Of a DNA stretch of 64,000 bases, positions 22,810-34,107 are shown piece after piece. The notes beneath the pieces were generated by a model that worked only from the letters and a program-made list of their open reading frames with translations, was not told the origin of the DNA and did not search any database. Origin of the DNA: Chrysopilus asiliformis. Its lineage: Eukaryota; Arthropoda; Insecta; Diptera; Rhagionidae. Each line of letters begins with the position of its first letter. Position 1 is the stretch's first letter. The translations under genes and the position numbers were made by a program. The stretch covers positions 41,315,090 through 41,379,089 of the forward strand of contig OZ035963.1 of the NCBI GenBank assembly GCA_964034945.1, written 5' to 3'.

Positions 22810-23273
22810 TATACCCGTATGGTAAAACCAAAGGGTATATTAACTTTGCCTTACCGTTTGTAACGCCAAGACCCCGTCATCACACATAAAAGCATATCCG
22901 TCTGTGGCGCGGATTGCGGGCGCATGGATTGAGCTACAGACTTGAAATTTTGTGCAGATCCGTTTTTCGCAAAATGCGAACAAAACAAAAATGGACCATT
23001 AGGGGGTACCCCCCATACGAACGAAAACGTTTTTTGTGAATATCTCAAAAACGGTGCATCTTATCAAAAAAGTCCAAGAACAAAAGTTATTTAGGATATG
23101 ATTCTAAATAAAACTCCCATACATCAAAATCCTATTGGAACAAATTTTAAAAAATCTTATTGGAAAGTTTGACTTCAAACTGGAATTTTGATACAACTGT
23201 TCGAATTTTGATAGGAATATCACTATACGAGTTTCTAATAATTGCCAGACTGGCAATTATAGGTTTTGTTGTG
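22810..23273 (+). mobile_element. HINE/DINE-1-like element, copy A3 inside the Helitron
   Basis: TATACCCGTATGGTAAAACC start, family body, and 3' stem-loop TTGCCA-GAC-TGGCAA at about 23,242. The GTCY microsatellite core is nearly gone (only CCGTCTGTGG remains), making this a core-contracted copy. Confidence 0.75.
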
Positions 23274-23631
23274 CTTAAAATTTATTGTATGTTTGTCCGT
23301 CTGTCTGCATGTCGGTCGGTATTTCTGTCTGTTTGACTGAATGTTTGTTCCGGCATCACGCAAAAACGGCGCGGCCGATTTTGATCAAATTTTGCACACA
23401 GGTACAGTTATTGACAGAATAAAGGATATGATTCTTTTTGATGTCAATCCCCGTTTCTTCTGATATCTCTTACTCAAGGGTGTCGGATTCAGTTTAATAG
23501 CAACCCCTTTCCCTATCTTGAAACCTCTTTATGCGCTTAAGGGTTTCGGATCCGGTTTTCACCATGAGAGAAGTCAGCCCGCAGGAAAAATTTTTACTCA
23601 CTAATATCTACCCCTCCTTTTTATGTATAGC

Positions 23632-23991
23632 TAACGATGGTATCTTTTTTCGGGGAAAAAACAGTATATTTCACCTAAAAATTTAAAAAAGCAGTAAATC
23701 GATTTGAAAAAACAGTATTTTTCCCAGTATAAATTGTATTCAATGAAAATTTGTGTCTTTGCTCTTAATTTCGACATTTTTATTCTTTTAAATTAACAAT
23801 GGAAAGCAAAATCAAAGTAACGCGTTCTGACGCTTTGCATTGCTATTAATAAATTTGAATTTCGAAACGTTAAAGAATTAAAGTTTTCTGAGTATTTAAA
23901 TACAGTATTTTGGGGGAAAAAAGCAGTAATGCAGTATTGGAGTCTGAAAAACAATATAATACTGCGAAAAACAGTATAGATACCATCGTTA
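23632..23991. mobile_element. hAT-type MITE (360 bp) with 8-bp target duplication
   Basis: The ends TAACGATGGTATCT / AGATACCATCGTTA are exact inverted repeats of 14 bp, flanked by direct TGTATAGC on both sides (23,624-23,631 and 23,992-23,999). An 8-bp duplication fits hAT. The interior has repeated ACAGTATTTT-like words and no transposase. Confidence 0.9.
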
Positions 23992-24253
23992 TGTATAGCC
24001 CTCACCGGCTATCTTCTGCAATTCTAAAGGGATTTGGTGTTTCAATGTATGACATGAATTAAAAAAAATGAGATTTCCCACAATATTGTCTTTCCCCGTG
24101 TGGATAACCACCTTTTACCGTTATTGAATATATTGTAAGTAAACAGTACGATTTTGTAATACACCGTTGAGTCACAAAAAAAAATGTCTCTAAAAAAATT
24201 TCCCTTTTTTTGGGTTAACTATATGGCGAAGCGGTTCGGGGCGCAGCCCCTAG

Positions 24254-24414
24254 TATATTAATTATTGTTGGAGTGGAGAAAAGGTGACTTCTGGCAATAC
24301 CGGAGGTCAGGCGCGTGTAAATAGGAACCTAAACTAACTTTAGTTTTGGTGCTTGGTTGTGAAATAAATGAGTTAGAAAATCGGAGTACTTTGTTTTCAC
24401 TCACGGTCACAACA
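24254..24414 (+). mobile_element. LTR remnant of the second Gypsy element
   Basis: The segment ends ...CGGTCACAACA just before the primer-binding site AATTGGCGACGAGG (24,415-24,428) and contains an AATAAA-like GAAATAAATGAG. The 5' part of the LTR was lost at the Helitron junction. Confidence 0.6.
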
Positions 24415-24482
24415 AATTGGCGACGAGGATTAAGTACGCAATTGATAAGATCAGCAAAAATCGACAAGTCAAGTTTTCAACA

Positions 24483-25807
24483 TGACGACTCCTCCAAGCG
24501 GATTAGAACAAGTGTTTTGCTCGCGGTGAGTTGGCTAGCGCAGCACCTTCGCAATCAAGAAGCAATATAAGTAGGGAGCAATTAATGGAAATGCTTCCCA
24601 GCAAATGACGGATTTCATTTACGATCCTGAGGAAGATCGCACTTTTGGATCCTGGTATGCCCGCTACGAAGATTTATTTACGGAGGAGGGGAAGGAGTTG
24701 ACGGATGCTGACAAAATCAGGCTTTTACTCAGAAAAGTCAGTCAATCAGTGTATGATAAATACGCAGATGTGATTTTGTCAAAAAGGCCTTCTGAAATTT
24801 CTTTTCAAGCCACGGTGGACAAATTCAAATCCATGTTTGGACAAAAACAGTCCTTATTTAATTGCCGATATAAATGTTTTCAAATCAAAAAGTCGGACGC
24901 AGAAGATTATGTCTCGTACATCGCAAAAGTTAATCGCCAGTGTGAAAATTTCCAATTGGAAAAATTTACCAAGGGTAACCTAAAATGTCTAATTTTTGTG
25001 AGTTGACTTCAATCACATAAAGACGCTAATTTCCGATATGAAATTTTAAAAATGTTAGACGAGGAAAAACCGGAAAGGCTGTCACACTAGATACGATTAA
25101 CCAAGAAATTCAGCGTACCTTGCAGCGACAACAAGACACCAAATTGATAGAAAACACACAGTTTAAAGCGCATACTGCCCAATCGTTTCAGCAACAAAAC
25201 AACCAATATCGCATGTTCTCACAATCAAACCCCGATCGTCAAAAATAAACATCAACACCACCCAGTCCATGTTGGTTTTGCGGGGGTATGCATTTTGTTC
25301 GTGAGTGCAATTTCGCAAAACACAAGTGCAATCGTTGGTCACAAGAAAGGCTCCTGTAATGTTACACATAGCAAACAGTCAAAACTTCAAAATTCGAAAT
25401 TACCGGCTCAACAGATGCAGGTAAGCGACACAAATTCAAAACAAAACGGTGCACAAGCGCGCACAATCAGTCACGAACTTGATTTTTCTAAACATCGAAA
25501 ACATGTTCAACTGTGCATAAATGGTGTCCAAGCAGAGCTCCAATTGGACACAACTTCAGACATTACGATCATTTCACAGGAAATGTGGTCACGTGTAAAC
25601 AGTCCAGCTCTATCCAACACTAGACATACAGCTCGTGATGCAAATCGTAACAAAATTGAATTCATTGGCGAATTCAATTCCAAAATCAAGTTCCAGAGAG
25701 ACACCAAGGAATTAAAAATTTTGGTAATGGCGTTGGACGATCTCAACATTGCAGGAGTGGATTTCTTCCAGAAGTTTGGACTTTGGGAACTCCCAATCAG
25801 CTCTTTT
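24483..25807 (+). pseudogene. gag-pro: Ty3/Gypsy gag-protease pseudogene, second element
   Basis: Gag starts at 24,483 (MTTPPSGLEQVF), is broken by stops before the capsid part at 24,605 (MTDFIYDPEEDRTFGSWYAR...), and continues through RYEILKMLDEEKPERL. A zinc-knuckle region follows at 25,268-25,360; the first knuckle is CWFCGGMHFVREC, and the second is split by a one-base loss between CNRW and GHKKGSC. The aspartic protease has LQLDTTSDITIIS near 25,540, with DTT where active enzymes usually have DTG or DSG, and later NIAGVDFFQKFG. RT and integrase are absent because two tandem HINE copies start at 25,808. The element is dead. Confidence 0.85.
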
Positions 25808-26374
25808 TATACCCGTGTGGTGAAACCAAAGGGTATATTAACTTTACCTTACCGTTTGTAACGCCAAGAACGGGATCACCAGTGTATTTAGAATTAGAAT
25901 TAAAAATGAATTACACCAGTGTATTTAGAATGATGAAAATAATTAATTTCTGCATGTCCGTCCGTCTGTCTGTCTGTCCGTATGTCTGTGGCGCGGATTG
26001 CGGGCGCATGGATTGAGCTAGAGACTTGAAATTTTGCGCAGATCCGTTTTTCGTAAAATGCGAGGCTAAGTTCGTTAATGGGAAAAAATGGACCATTAGG
26101 GGGGGTACCCCCCATACGAACGAAATCGTTTTTTGTGAATATCTCAAAAACGGTGCATCTTATCAAAAAAGTGCAAGAACAAAAGTTATTTAGGATATGA
26201 TTCTACATAAAACTCCCATACATGAAAATCCGATTGGAATAAATTTTAAAAAATCTTATTGGAAAGTTTGACTTCAAAGTGGAATTTTGGTACAACTGTT
26301 CGAATTTTGATACGAATATCACCATACGGGTCTCCAATGATTGCCAGATTGGCAATTATAGCTTTTGTTATGTT
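25808..26374 (+). mobile_element. HINE/DINE-1-like element, copy A4, in Gypsy protease
   Basis: TATACCCGTGTGGTGAAACC start, a short internal duplication of the AGTGTATTTAGAAT region (25,880-25,930), GTCCGTCCGTCTGTCTGTC core at 25,957, 3' stem-loop and 13-bp inverse end. It abuts copy A5 without spacer. Confidence 0.85.
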
Positions 26375-26915
26375 TATACCCGTATGGTGAAACCAAAGGG
26401 TATATTAACTTTGCCTTACCGTTTGTAACGCCAAGATCCCGTCATCGCACAAAAAAATGAATTACACCAGTGTGTTTAGAATGATAAAAATATTTAATTT
26501 CTGCATGTCCGTCCGTCTGTCTGTCTGTCTGTCTGTGGCGCGGATTGCGGGCGCATGGATTGAGCTAGAGACTTGAAATTTTGCGCAGATCCGTTTTTCG
26601 TAAAATGCGAGGCTAAGTTCGTTAATGGGCAAAAATGGACCATTAGGGGGGTACCCCCCATACGAACGAAATCGTTTTTTGTGAATATCTCAAAAACGGT
26701 GCATCTTATCAAAAAAAAACCAAGAACAAAAGTTATTTAGGAGATCATTCTACATAAAACTCCCATACCAATTGAAATAAATTTTAAAAAACCTTATTGA
26801 AAAGTTTGCCTTCAAAGTGGAATTTTGGTATAACTGTTCGAATTTTGATACGAATATCACCATACGGGTCTCCAATGATTGCCAGATTGGCAATTATAGC
26901 TTTTGTTATGTTTTA
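26375..26915 (+). mobile_element. HINE/DINE-1-like element, copy A5, head to tail with A4
   Basis: The best-preserved family member: 5' TATACCCGTATGGTG, GTCCGTCCGTCTGTCTGTC core (26,508-26,535), GGGGGGTACCCCCC palindrome, TCACCATACGGGT, stem-loop TTGCCA-GAT-TGGCAA, 3' end TTTTGTTATGTTTT. The junction TTATGTT|TATACCC with A4 suggests a rolling-circle head-to-tail insertion or a repeat insertion at the 3' end. Confidence 0.85.
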
Positions 26916-26919
26916 AATA

Positions 26920-27030
26920 AAAATTTGTTTCCTTAATTTCCTTTTCACTAAAATTTCTTACTTAAATATCTATTGGCGATCGTTGTAGGCGGATCCACGT
27001 CTTCTGGCCGTCACTACGAGACAGACACCT
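26920..27030. repeat. Repeat shared with 46,664-46,785
   Basis: AAATTTGTTTCCTTAAT...ATCTATTGGCGATCGTT...GGCGGATCCACG...CTTCTGGCCGTC...CTACGAGACAGA is about 90% identical between the two places. Both copies end near CTTTTT. It looks like part of the F family at 46 kb; its nature is unknown. The following 27,031-27,620 is AT-rich with repeated TTGCATATTT words and no gene that I can support. Confidence 0.7.
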
Positions 27031-27624
27031 GCTTTTTCCGGAAAATATGAGTAATATCCTGGCAAGAACCTTCCGTTATCCTTACAGATTTCTGATCGTC
27101 AGAATCGAAATCAGTGCCCCAAAAACTCCAATTTTTCGCAGATAATTTGTGAAAAAAAATAATCCCTAGGGCTGCCAAAAATATGCATTTGCATATTTCT
27201 TCTCGTTATGTTTTCGGCTCCGGGAGTTTTTTATTCATTCGAATCAACAAGTTTAGAAGCGAATGAAGGTCACTTGTTGTTGCATATTTCACATATTTGA
27301 CACGTTAGTGCATATATGCATATTTAGTTGCATATTTTACAACTTTCATGAAAACCAAAATTTTTTTTTGTGCAATTCAAGTGTTTTTACTTTCTACGAA
27401 GTATATAAAAAAAGTATTCACCCTTTTTCTGAGATACGGCGTTAGGCAGCTAAACGTAACGCATTCGATTCGATTCGCTACGCGATCGGTTTAAAAATAC
27501 AGCAAACATCGCATGCAAACGCAGTGTCAAAAATCAGCTGGATGTATTTATTTCTTGGTTATGCAAGTGAAAACGTTTGATTAAAGTTTGAAAATGGATT
27601 TAACACTCCCATTATATTTGTTAA

Positions 27625-27878
27625 CCCATTCGGTATTTTGATGCCAAATGGCATCATGCTAAAAAATTTGAATTGTCTTATTATTTATTTATTTTCAACA
27701 CTCTATTCTCATTCAGTGCAGCTTTAAGTGCAAGCCGGACTACAGTAGACGTATTTGTAAAAAATAAAATTTTTTAATTTTTTTTTTTCGTTTTAAATGA
27801 ATATTAATAGCTTAAACATCATTAATTTGTATAGAGAGAATCTTTAACTCCCATAGAAATAAACATGTACCGAACGGG
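27625..27878. mobile_element. piggyBac-type MITE K, copy 1
   Basis: Flanked by TTAA on both sides, with inverted ends CCC[A/G]TTCGGTA. A second copy lies at 57,488-57,772, and an empty site exists at 45,571-45,574, so the TTAA duplication is verified. Non-coding, about 254 bp, with a poly-T tract that varies in length between copies. Confidence 0.9.
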
Positions 27879-27972
27879 TTAATGAGGCAGGACGAGGTAA
27901 ATTCATTGAGAAACCAAAGAAGGTTATTGAGAGAGTCTTCGAACGAAATGAAGTTAAGTGAAGACTCGTAAC

Positions 27973-28252
27973 CACGGCATAGAGACAAACAAGGTATGCT
28001 GTAAACTCAAATCTGACATTTCGTTGCTACGTCACTTGTGCCGATTAGTTCGTCAAGTGCAAAAGGAATTTTGTATTCTGGGTGGTTTTTTTTAAATTTG
28101 TGCGATCTAAATAAGATATTTGTAAATTAGTGGACTGATTGCATTAAATAGTGATCAATAAACATAAAAATTAATTTAAAAAAATTGGCACAAATGACGT
28201 CACACCTGACTATCAAAAGTTTACAGCATACCTTGTTTGTCTGTATGCCGTG
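27973..28252. mobile_element. TIR MITE E, copy 1 (280 bp)
   Basis: The ends CACGGCATA[G/C]AGACAAACAA and the inverse pair over 35 bp with one mismatch. CTCGTAAC flanks both sides (27,965-27,972 and 28,253-28,260), an 8-bp duplication. The second copy at 45,242-45,521 is the same length. TGACGTCA-like words lie near each end. Non-coding; family unassigned. Confidence 0.9.
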
Positions 28253-28709
28253 CTCGTAACTGTACTTTCATTTTGTCGATTAACCTAAACCCCAGAAGTG
28301 AGCCTGTCAGTCTCAAATCAGATATTAAATGCAAAAAACTATGCCTGTAAATATTCGTATTATATTAATATTTTTTGTATTCATTTAAATATATGTTACA
28401 GACAATATTTTTTTTTCTCACAAAAAAAGGATAATAAATTATGAGAATATTGCATATTTTATAAATTTGTAGCGAAAACCCAGAAATGAGCTCCACGGAC
28501 TCATATGCATAGAGTTAGATGCGTATGACGAAATTGTATTGGTGTCGAACTGGAATGAGTCGTCGGTGATCTTTACCGTTACTTTGCCTGTGGGACTGTT
28601 TTTGATATAATGCATTTCAATAAGGTTTTGACTCTCGCAGAGAAAGTTCAAATTTCGACAAATATAATTGTAGCAATTCTGTGTAAAATTTATTCAGCTT
28701 TTGGAAAAA
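28253..28709. other. Upstream region of the piggyBac relic, no gene seen
   Basis: AT-rich sequence between MITE E and the transposase start. A 70-codon minus-strand frame (28,439-28,651) resembles nothing I know. It probably includes the piggyBac 5' untranslated region and left end, but I could not locate a matching TTAA-flanked terminus. Confidence 0.3.
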
Positions 28710-29037
28710 ATGGCTAGAAATAAGCTAAGTGATATCGACATAGAAAATATTTTGTTGAATTTGACTGATGAAGATGATGCTGGATTGTCAAGCGGAGATG
28801 ACTGTTATTTGAGCGATTCAGAAACAGAATATACTGCTACCGCATCAGAAATAGAAGATATATTTTCTCATGGAGAATCGGAAGATTCTGATTGTTCCGA
28901 AACAGATAATGGCGAAAATGATGGTTTTTATACTGGAAAGGATGGAACTATTTGGAACAAAAATCCCCCTACGACATCAAAAATAAGGTCATCTAATATA
29001 TTGAAAGGAAAAATCAGCAAAGTAGTTCTTCCACCTG

Positions 29038-29087
29038 GTAATATTTTCTCTACTTGATAAAAACATTTATTTATTTCAAAAATTTAG
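29038..29087 (+). other. Candidate 50-nt intron in the piggyBac gene
   Basis: GTAATATTTT...AAATTTAG splits the piggyBac reading frame. Removing it joins PPG to RKLKDVLHYF in frame, and the segment contains in-frame stops. Length and borders match the 52-nt introns at 42,606-42,657 and 52,690-52,741. An alternative is a small insertion in a dead gene. Confidence 0.5.
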
Positions 29088-29672
29088 GTAGGAAATTGAA
29101 AGATGTGTTGCATTATTTTCAGTTGTTTCTGGACAAGGAAACATGCAATGAAATTTTAAAACATACAAATAATGAAGGGGCCGGAGTATATTCAAGAAGT
29201 CAGAAAAAGTGGAAGCCGGTAAAATCGAAGAGTTACATGCTTTTTTCGGACTACTTTTCACAGCTGGCCATATGAAGTCCAACAATCAAAATTATAGGAT
29301 ATTTTGGGACCGTCTCTATGGAAGAACTATTTTCAAAGCAACAATGAACTGTTTTAGATTTGAGGAGCTTTTGCGATTCATACGCTTTGATGACAAGTCC
29401 ACCAGAAGTTCACGACGTGAGGCCGATAAATTCGCACCTATTCGCAAGGTGTGGACTAAAGTCAATCATAATTTTGGTAAATTTTATATGCCGGGTGCAA
29501 ATATTGTGGTTGATGAACAACTCATGCCCTATCGATATCGATGTTGCTTCATTCAGTATATGCCATCCAAGCCAGATAAGTATGGTATAAAAATATGGTG
29601 GCTATGTGACAGCGATACTTCATATCCGTTAAGAGGAATCCCGTATACTGGAAAGGAAGGAAAAAGTAAAAC

Positions 29673-31611
29673 CAAAGAATAAGTATCTGAAGAAGCGAAA
29701 GAAAGGACAAAATTTTTTTATGAGTGGAGAGTCCGTCCGATAAACGTATAGCTGTCGTCTTGTCTGCATAAGAACACGAAATTCAATGTGTATGTGAGAT
29801 AAGATGTCGGAATTGAGAGAAACATCATATGGGGGGTTGCCAGATTAACATTTGGCAAATTATAAATTTAAAAAATATTGAATCTAAATTCATGCTAAAA
29901 AATTTAAATAATCTAACCAAGGCATAAATTAATATGTGATTTTCCACACCACCTTCAGCTAAATTCTCACTTCTTCATGCAGCAACCATAACTAATTTAA
30001 TAAAAATCTATTGCTTGGCTTTTAGTTTTATAACAACGTTCAACAAATGTTTATTAAATGAATTAGTTTATAGTTCTATGAAGCTGTTACTCAATTTTTA
30101 GAAAAATCGCACATTTCAGAATTCAATAATTTAAAACAAAATGTGTTATTTGGATATCTTAAATGCCAGTAGTAGACAATAAAGCCACAGGACAAGCATT
30201 TTTCCGAAGACGATTTGCGAAACAAAACATTCTTTCGTGGAAATGAAGTTCGCAAACACGATCAATGCAAGTGCCGTTTATGTTTATCAAATCTAGCCGA
30301 TTTATCGAAGTTAGCCAAATTTTTTTCCTAAGATAAATTTAAAGATTTATTTTAAACCATTGCCTTCCCTCATAATTCGTGTGGGGTCTGTGGCAATCGG
30401 GGTATAAGACTCGAGTTGAGTCTTTCCCCACCAAAATCCTGTAAGCCTGCGTGGAAGCTGGTAAAGCAGGCTCTGATGACGGTGAGCCAGCTTCCATACT
30501 AGAAACAGGCTCCTGATGGGTTTCAGGGCAGACATGCCCGACCTGTTGGGGGGAATTTATCGGATGTGAAAACATCCACAAAAATAATATAACTTTTTGT
30601 TATATTTTTTGACCTGTAAGCCGAGAAATTCCAAAACAGGATTTATTTTAAAGCAACATTATATTTTAGAAACCGAAATTATCAAATTTCATGTATCTAA
30701 AATAATGCACAATAGTAAGGAATTGCCTTTTAAATTGTCGCGCTTAATTTCAACTACAAAAGAAAACACCTGGCAATACTACTCAAATACCGCTTTGACA
30801 GTTCAAAACAAACTCCGGTGTCGCGGAAATTTAGTAAATTTTATCGGTAAATATGTCGATTCCACAACATAAAATTGTGATTTCACGTTGCGACGTATTT
30901 AAATTTGATGTAAGTGTTGTTTTTTTCGCCAAGTGTTGTTTTTTTATTGATAATTTTAGAAGAAAACCAAAAAATTTACCTTTCCATCGGTATCGGAAGT
31001 CTGAAAAATTTTCTTTCTGGGTTTTTCTTGTTATTAGATAAACATTCGGTGACAATGCATTTCAAAAATTTTATTCGTGCCATTATTATTCAGTGCGGAA
31101 ATCTATTTTGGCTCAGTGAAAAACATACGAAAAATGATTTCTTCAATGCATCAACAAAACGTAAACAAATGGGGCCAGCCGCACTATGTTTGTGTTTGTG
31201 ATGAGAGAAAATTTCGTGTTTAGGGTGAGCCAATAAGCTGCTGTTTATGTCACAGCAATTTAAGAAAAAAAAACAGCTTAACGCAGCTTTTTAACAAAAA
31301 TTTCATTTAAAAATGACTCGTGGACCTTCTTTGCTTATAGTTCGGTTACTAAATACAGTTTTTATGTAAAAAAAAATGTGATTTTCGAATTTTTATCTCA
31401 AAATATACGGTCATTTGGATCACCCTCTCACATTGCATAAACTCCATGATTTTTTGTTTTTTTGCAGAAACCATTTAAGTATACATGACAGAAAGAGACT
31501 TACCTATTGCCTGCACATTTAAAACGTTTTTTTTCTATATCGCATATGCTCACTCAAACATGGGTTATGAGAATTTCGGTTTCTTTCGCTTCTTCAGATA
31601 CTTATTCTTTG
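29673..31611. mobile_element. Unclassified TIR transposon O (1,939 bp) inside piggyBac
   Basis: The first and last 32 bp (CAAAGAATAAGTATCTGAAG...) are perfect inverted repeats, and GTAAAAC flanks both ends (29,666-29,672 and 31,612-31,618). The 7-bp duplication would suit P-like or hAT-like elements. No transposase is recognisable. The interior holds a minus-strand frame around 30,347-30,581 of unknown type and, at 30,563-30,640, a fragment (GTGAAAACATCCACAAAA) shared with the 3' side of the mariner copy at 61.27 kb. Otherwise AT-rich. Confidence 0.85.
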
Positions 31612-32869
31612 GTAAAACTATGGGACTTGCAAGGAAAGTGGTGGAGGAGTTATGTGAGCCATATTATGGGACAAATAGGAATGTAACTATGGACAACTAT
31701 TTTACAAGCAAAGAGCTAGCAGAGAATTTGCTAAATAAAGATCGAATTGCATCCTCTGCAATTTTTGGATTTCTAAAAAAAATAACGTTAGCCTCACATG
31801 TACCTAAACCTGGAAAAGCAGTTGTTTTCTTGTCGACTATGCATCACAATTCAGTTATTTTACAACATAATAACAAAAATATTTCTGAGATAAATTTGTA
31901 CTATAATAAAACAAAAGGAGATGTTGATACTTTTGATCAGCTAATTCATGAATACATGTCCAAGCGTAAAACTAAACGATGGCCTTTAGCTTTTTTTATG
32001 AATATACTCGTTGCAGTCGGAATAGCAGCATTTGTGATTTGGGAGAAAACAAATCCACATTAGAACAAAAACAAAACAAATAAGCGGTACTTATTTCTTC
32101 GAGACCTTGGGGAGTCTCTAGTGGAACTACTAATATGAAAAAGGAAGAATTCGAAACACGTTCGAAGAGGAACTCAGATTTGAATAATGTCCCTTGCAGA
32201 GCCAAACCAAAGTACTCCTGTACGTTCTATTTCAAATGAGCGTAAATGCAAGCGGTGCCATATTTGCCCTGCAAATATTTCTAAAATGCAGAAACAGTAT
32301 TGCGATCAATGTAATCGAAATGTATGCAACGAACATTCAACATCTACAAGGATATGTGCAAAATGTAAATAATTTTTTTATGTCAAAAATATATTTTTTT
32401 TTAAATTATAAAAACTTTTTTATTTCCTAAATGTTTCTTTAATTCTAAATAAATACACATCTCTTTTCGATATTTATACTATGAGACTCTGAGTCTCACT
32501 TTTGAGAAATCGTTAGGTTTCAAAATTAGGGGTTTAGGGTTAGGTTGAATTGTGAAGTATTTGTTGAACTTTGAGTTCCCCTCCTATTTGAATAAAGCAC
32601 TTTATTAATCATGATTCATAAAATAGAGAAAATATTTGCCCAACTTGCATTTTGTCAATCACAGCCAACACCAAACACGAGAAAACTCAAGTGAGCAATT
32701 TAACCTCAAATATCAGCTCCCGGCGAATCTCAGAACAGCGAAAATCGAATGCGTTGCTCCGCGTTCAACTCAAGTGGGTCATTGCGTATTCAAGAACAAC
32801 GAAAATGGGATATCGAGTACTGATCGAGTAAATATCGAACAAACTAACGTAACGCCGCACGTTGGGGCC

Positions 32870-33420
32870 AAAGTGCTATTCGGCGGCCAAAAATACAAAT
32901 GTTGAGTTCTGCCTTTGAAGGATTTCGGTTATGTCATTGCGTTGAGAATTCTTAGGAACCTAGAAATCCAAAAGGACACTCTCCTGGGACAAGTAATTTC
33001 CGAACGCCATGGGGTCAAAGTTGGTAAAAATTCTGGTTTTTTCAATTTTCGAATTTTGAACAAATTTTTTTAACTTTATTAAGTCCCTTAGTACAGAAAA
33101 ATCGATTTTATCATCAACCTGAGGACATATTTAGGCAATTATAATAAAAATTAAAAATTTGTAGTACTACATTTTTTTTCTTAAAATTGTTATCCCGGAA
33201 TTCTGGGCATTCTAAAAATACTAATTTTTTCGCGAAATTTTGTATATATATTGCTCTGCAAAAAATGTACCGGCTTGTACCGGTCAGGTGTAAGTTGGAC
33301 ATGATAGCCAAGGTCAATACCTTTCAAAATATCCATATTTCATCTGCTACTACCTGCAACTCTGGTCACCGTAAACAAAAGTCTGATTTCTTACATATTA
33401 TTTTTAAAAAAATTTCTTAT
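32870..33420 (+). repeat. Dispersed repeat D, copy 1
   Basis: The stretch from GGCCAAAAATACAAATGTTG through GTAGTACTACATTTTT, ATTCTGGGCATTCTAAAAAT and GGTCACCGTAAACAAAAG is the inverted counterpart of 60,212-60,705. Non-coding. The 32,373-32,869 interval before it holds only AT-rich sequence and a short frame of no known family; 33,421-33,583 likewise. Confidence 0.75.
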
Positions 33421-33583
33421 TTTGTCATAACAAAGAACAAAGATTTTTTGTCTTTTATGCTAGGAAATTGTTTTAATTATTTTTAATATACATTAAAGCG
33501 GAATATTTTACATACCAACATACAGTGAAACCATTAAATGTCACCCTTCTTGACAGTAAAACCGTTTAAAACTGGTAATCTTA

Positions 33584-34107
33584 TCCTATAATATAATACG
33601 AGAAATGACTGCACAACGATCTCGAAAACCCGCCAAACGATTTTCACGAAACTTGGGGGTAAGAGATTTTCGAGGACAAGGAATCGATCTAGATAGGTCT
33701 CACCTCTGAGAAAATTCCCCTCGATACCCCTCGCCTGGTATCTTCGAATTGGGTAGTCCGATCTTAATACAACTTTACAGTATTACTAAGCGGACTAAGG
33801 GCTTTCGATTTTTCCACTACAAACCTGACTTTTCCCTCCCCTCGCTTGGTGTCTTCGAATTACGTGAAGGTATCTTAATGAAAATTCGCAATATTGCTAG
33901 GGAGTAAGGTTTTGCGATATGTATTCTAAAAATATCACTTTTTAGATATCTATCGGCAGCGATAAATAGTAATTACAAAACAATCAAGTTCCCTGAACCT
34001 CATTATACGAATCATGTTGCAATTATAATCGGATTCAACTACTCAGAGACAGAGGCAGAAGGAGGATTTTGAGATCGCCGAGCATGGCTCGGTCTTCCTG
34101 GTGCTAT
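33584..34107 (+). mobile_element. Probable non-autonomous Helitron
   Basis: Starts TCCTATAATATAATACGAGA after an A and has the CTCGAAAACCCGCCAAACGA block seen in many Helitrons. Near the 3' end is the hairpin CCGAGC-ATG-GCTCGG (34,077-34,091) followed 12 nt later by CTAT, a decayed CTRR. No coding capacity. Confidence 0.55.

Larger units (their letters stand above)
22701..24253 (+). mobile_element. Helitron with 3' hairpin and CTAG end, carrying two passengers
   Basis: The 5' end TCTATATAATAAAAACTGTA follows an A. The 3' end has a short stem GGGGC-GCA-GCCCC (24,238-24,250) immediately before CTAG and then T, the textbook Helitron terminus (TC...hairpin...CTRR, inserted between A and T). No Rep/helicase is encoded, so it is non-autonomous. 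A HINE-like copy (22,810-23,273) and a hAT-type MITE (23,632-23,991) sit inside. A GTCC/GTCT microsatellite lies at 23,290-23,340. Confidence 0.75.
28710..32372 (+). pseudogene. piggyBac transposase pseudogene, split by an insertion
   Basis: From ATG 28,710 the acidic N-terminus (LSDSETEY, EDSDCSETDN) is followed by LKDVLHYFQLFLDKETCNEI, then after a 1-nt shift at about 29,215 by EELHAFFGLLFTAGHMKS and the catalytic-core start VVDEQLMPYRYR...KPDKYGIKIWWLCDS. A 1.94-kb TIR element (29,673-31,611) interrupts it. The core resumes with MGLARKVVEELCEPYYG, NVTMDNYFTS (second Asp) and TKGDVDTFDQL...KRWPLAFFMN (further Asp), and finishes at 32,372 with the C-terminal Cys-rich domain CKRCHICP...CDQCNRNVC...CAKCK. 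Several small shifts occur near 32,065-32,190. All domains are present but the gene is inactive. Confidence 0.92.

Noticed and set aside
30347..30581. Minus-strand ORFs of 62-80 codons inside element O
   Set aside because: Two overlapping frames read the same DNA and neither shows a known domain. Not supported as genes.
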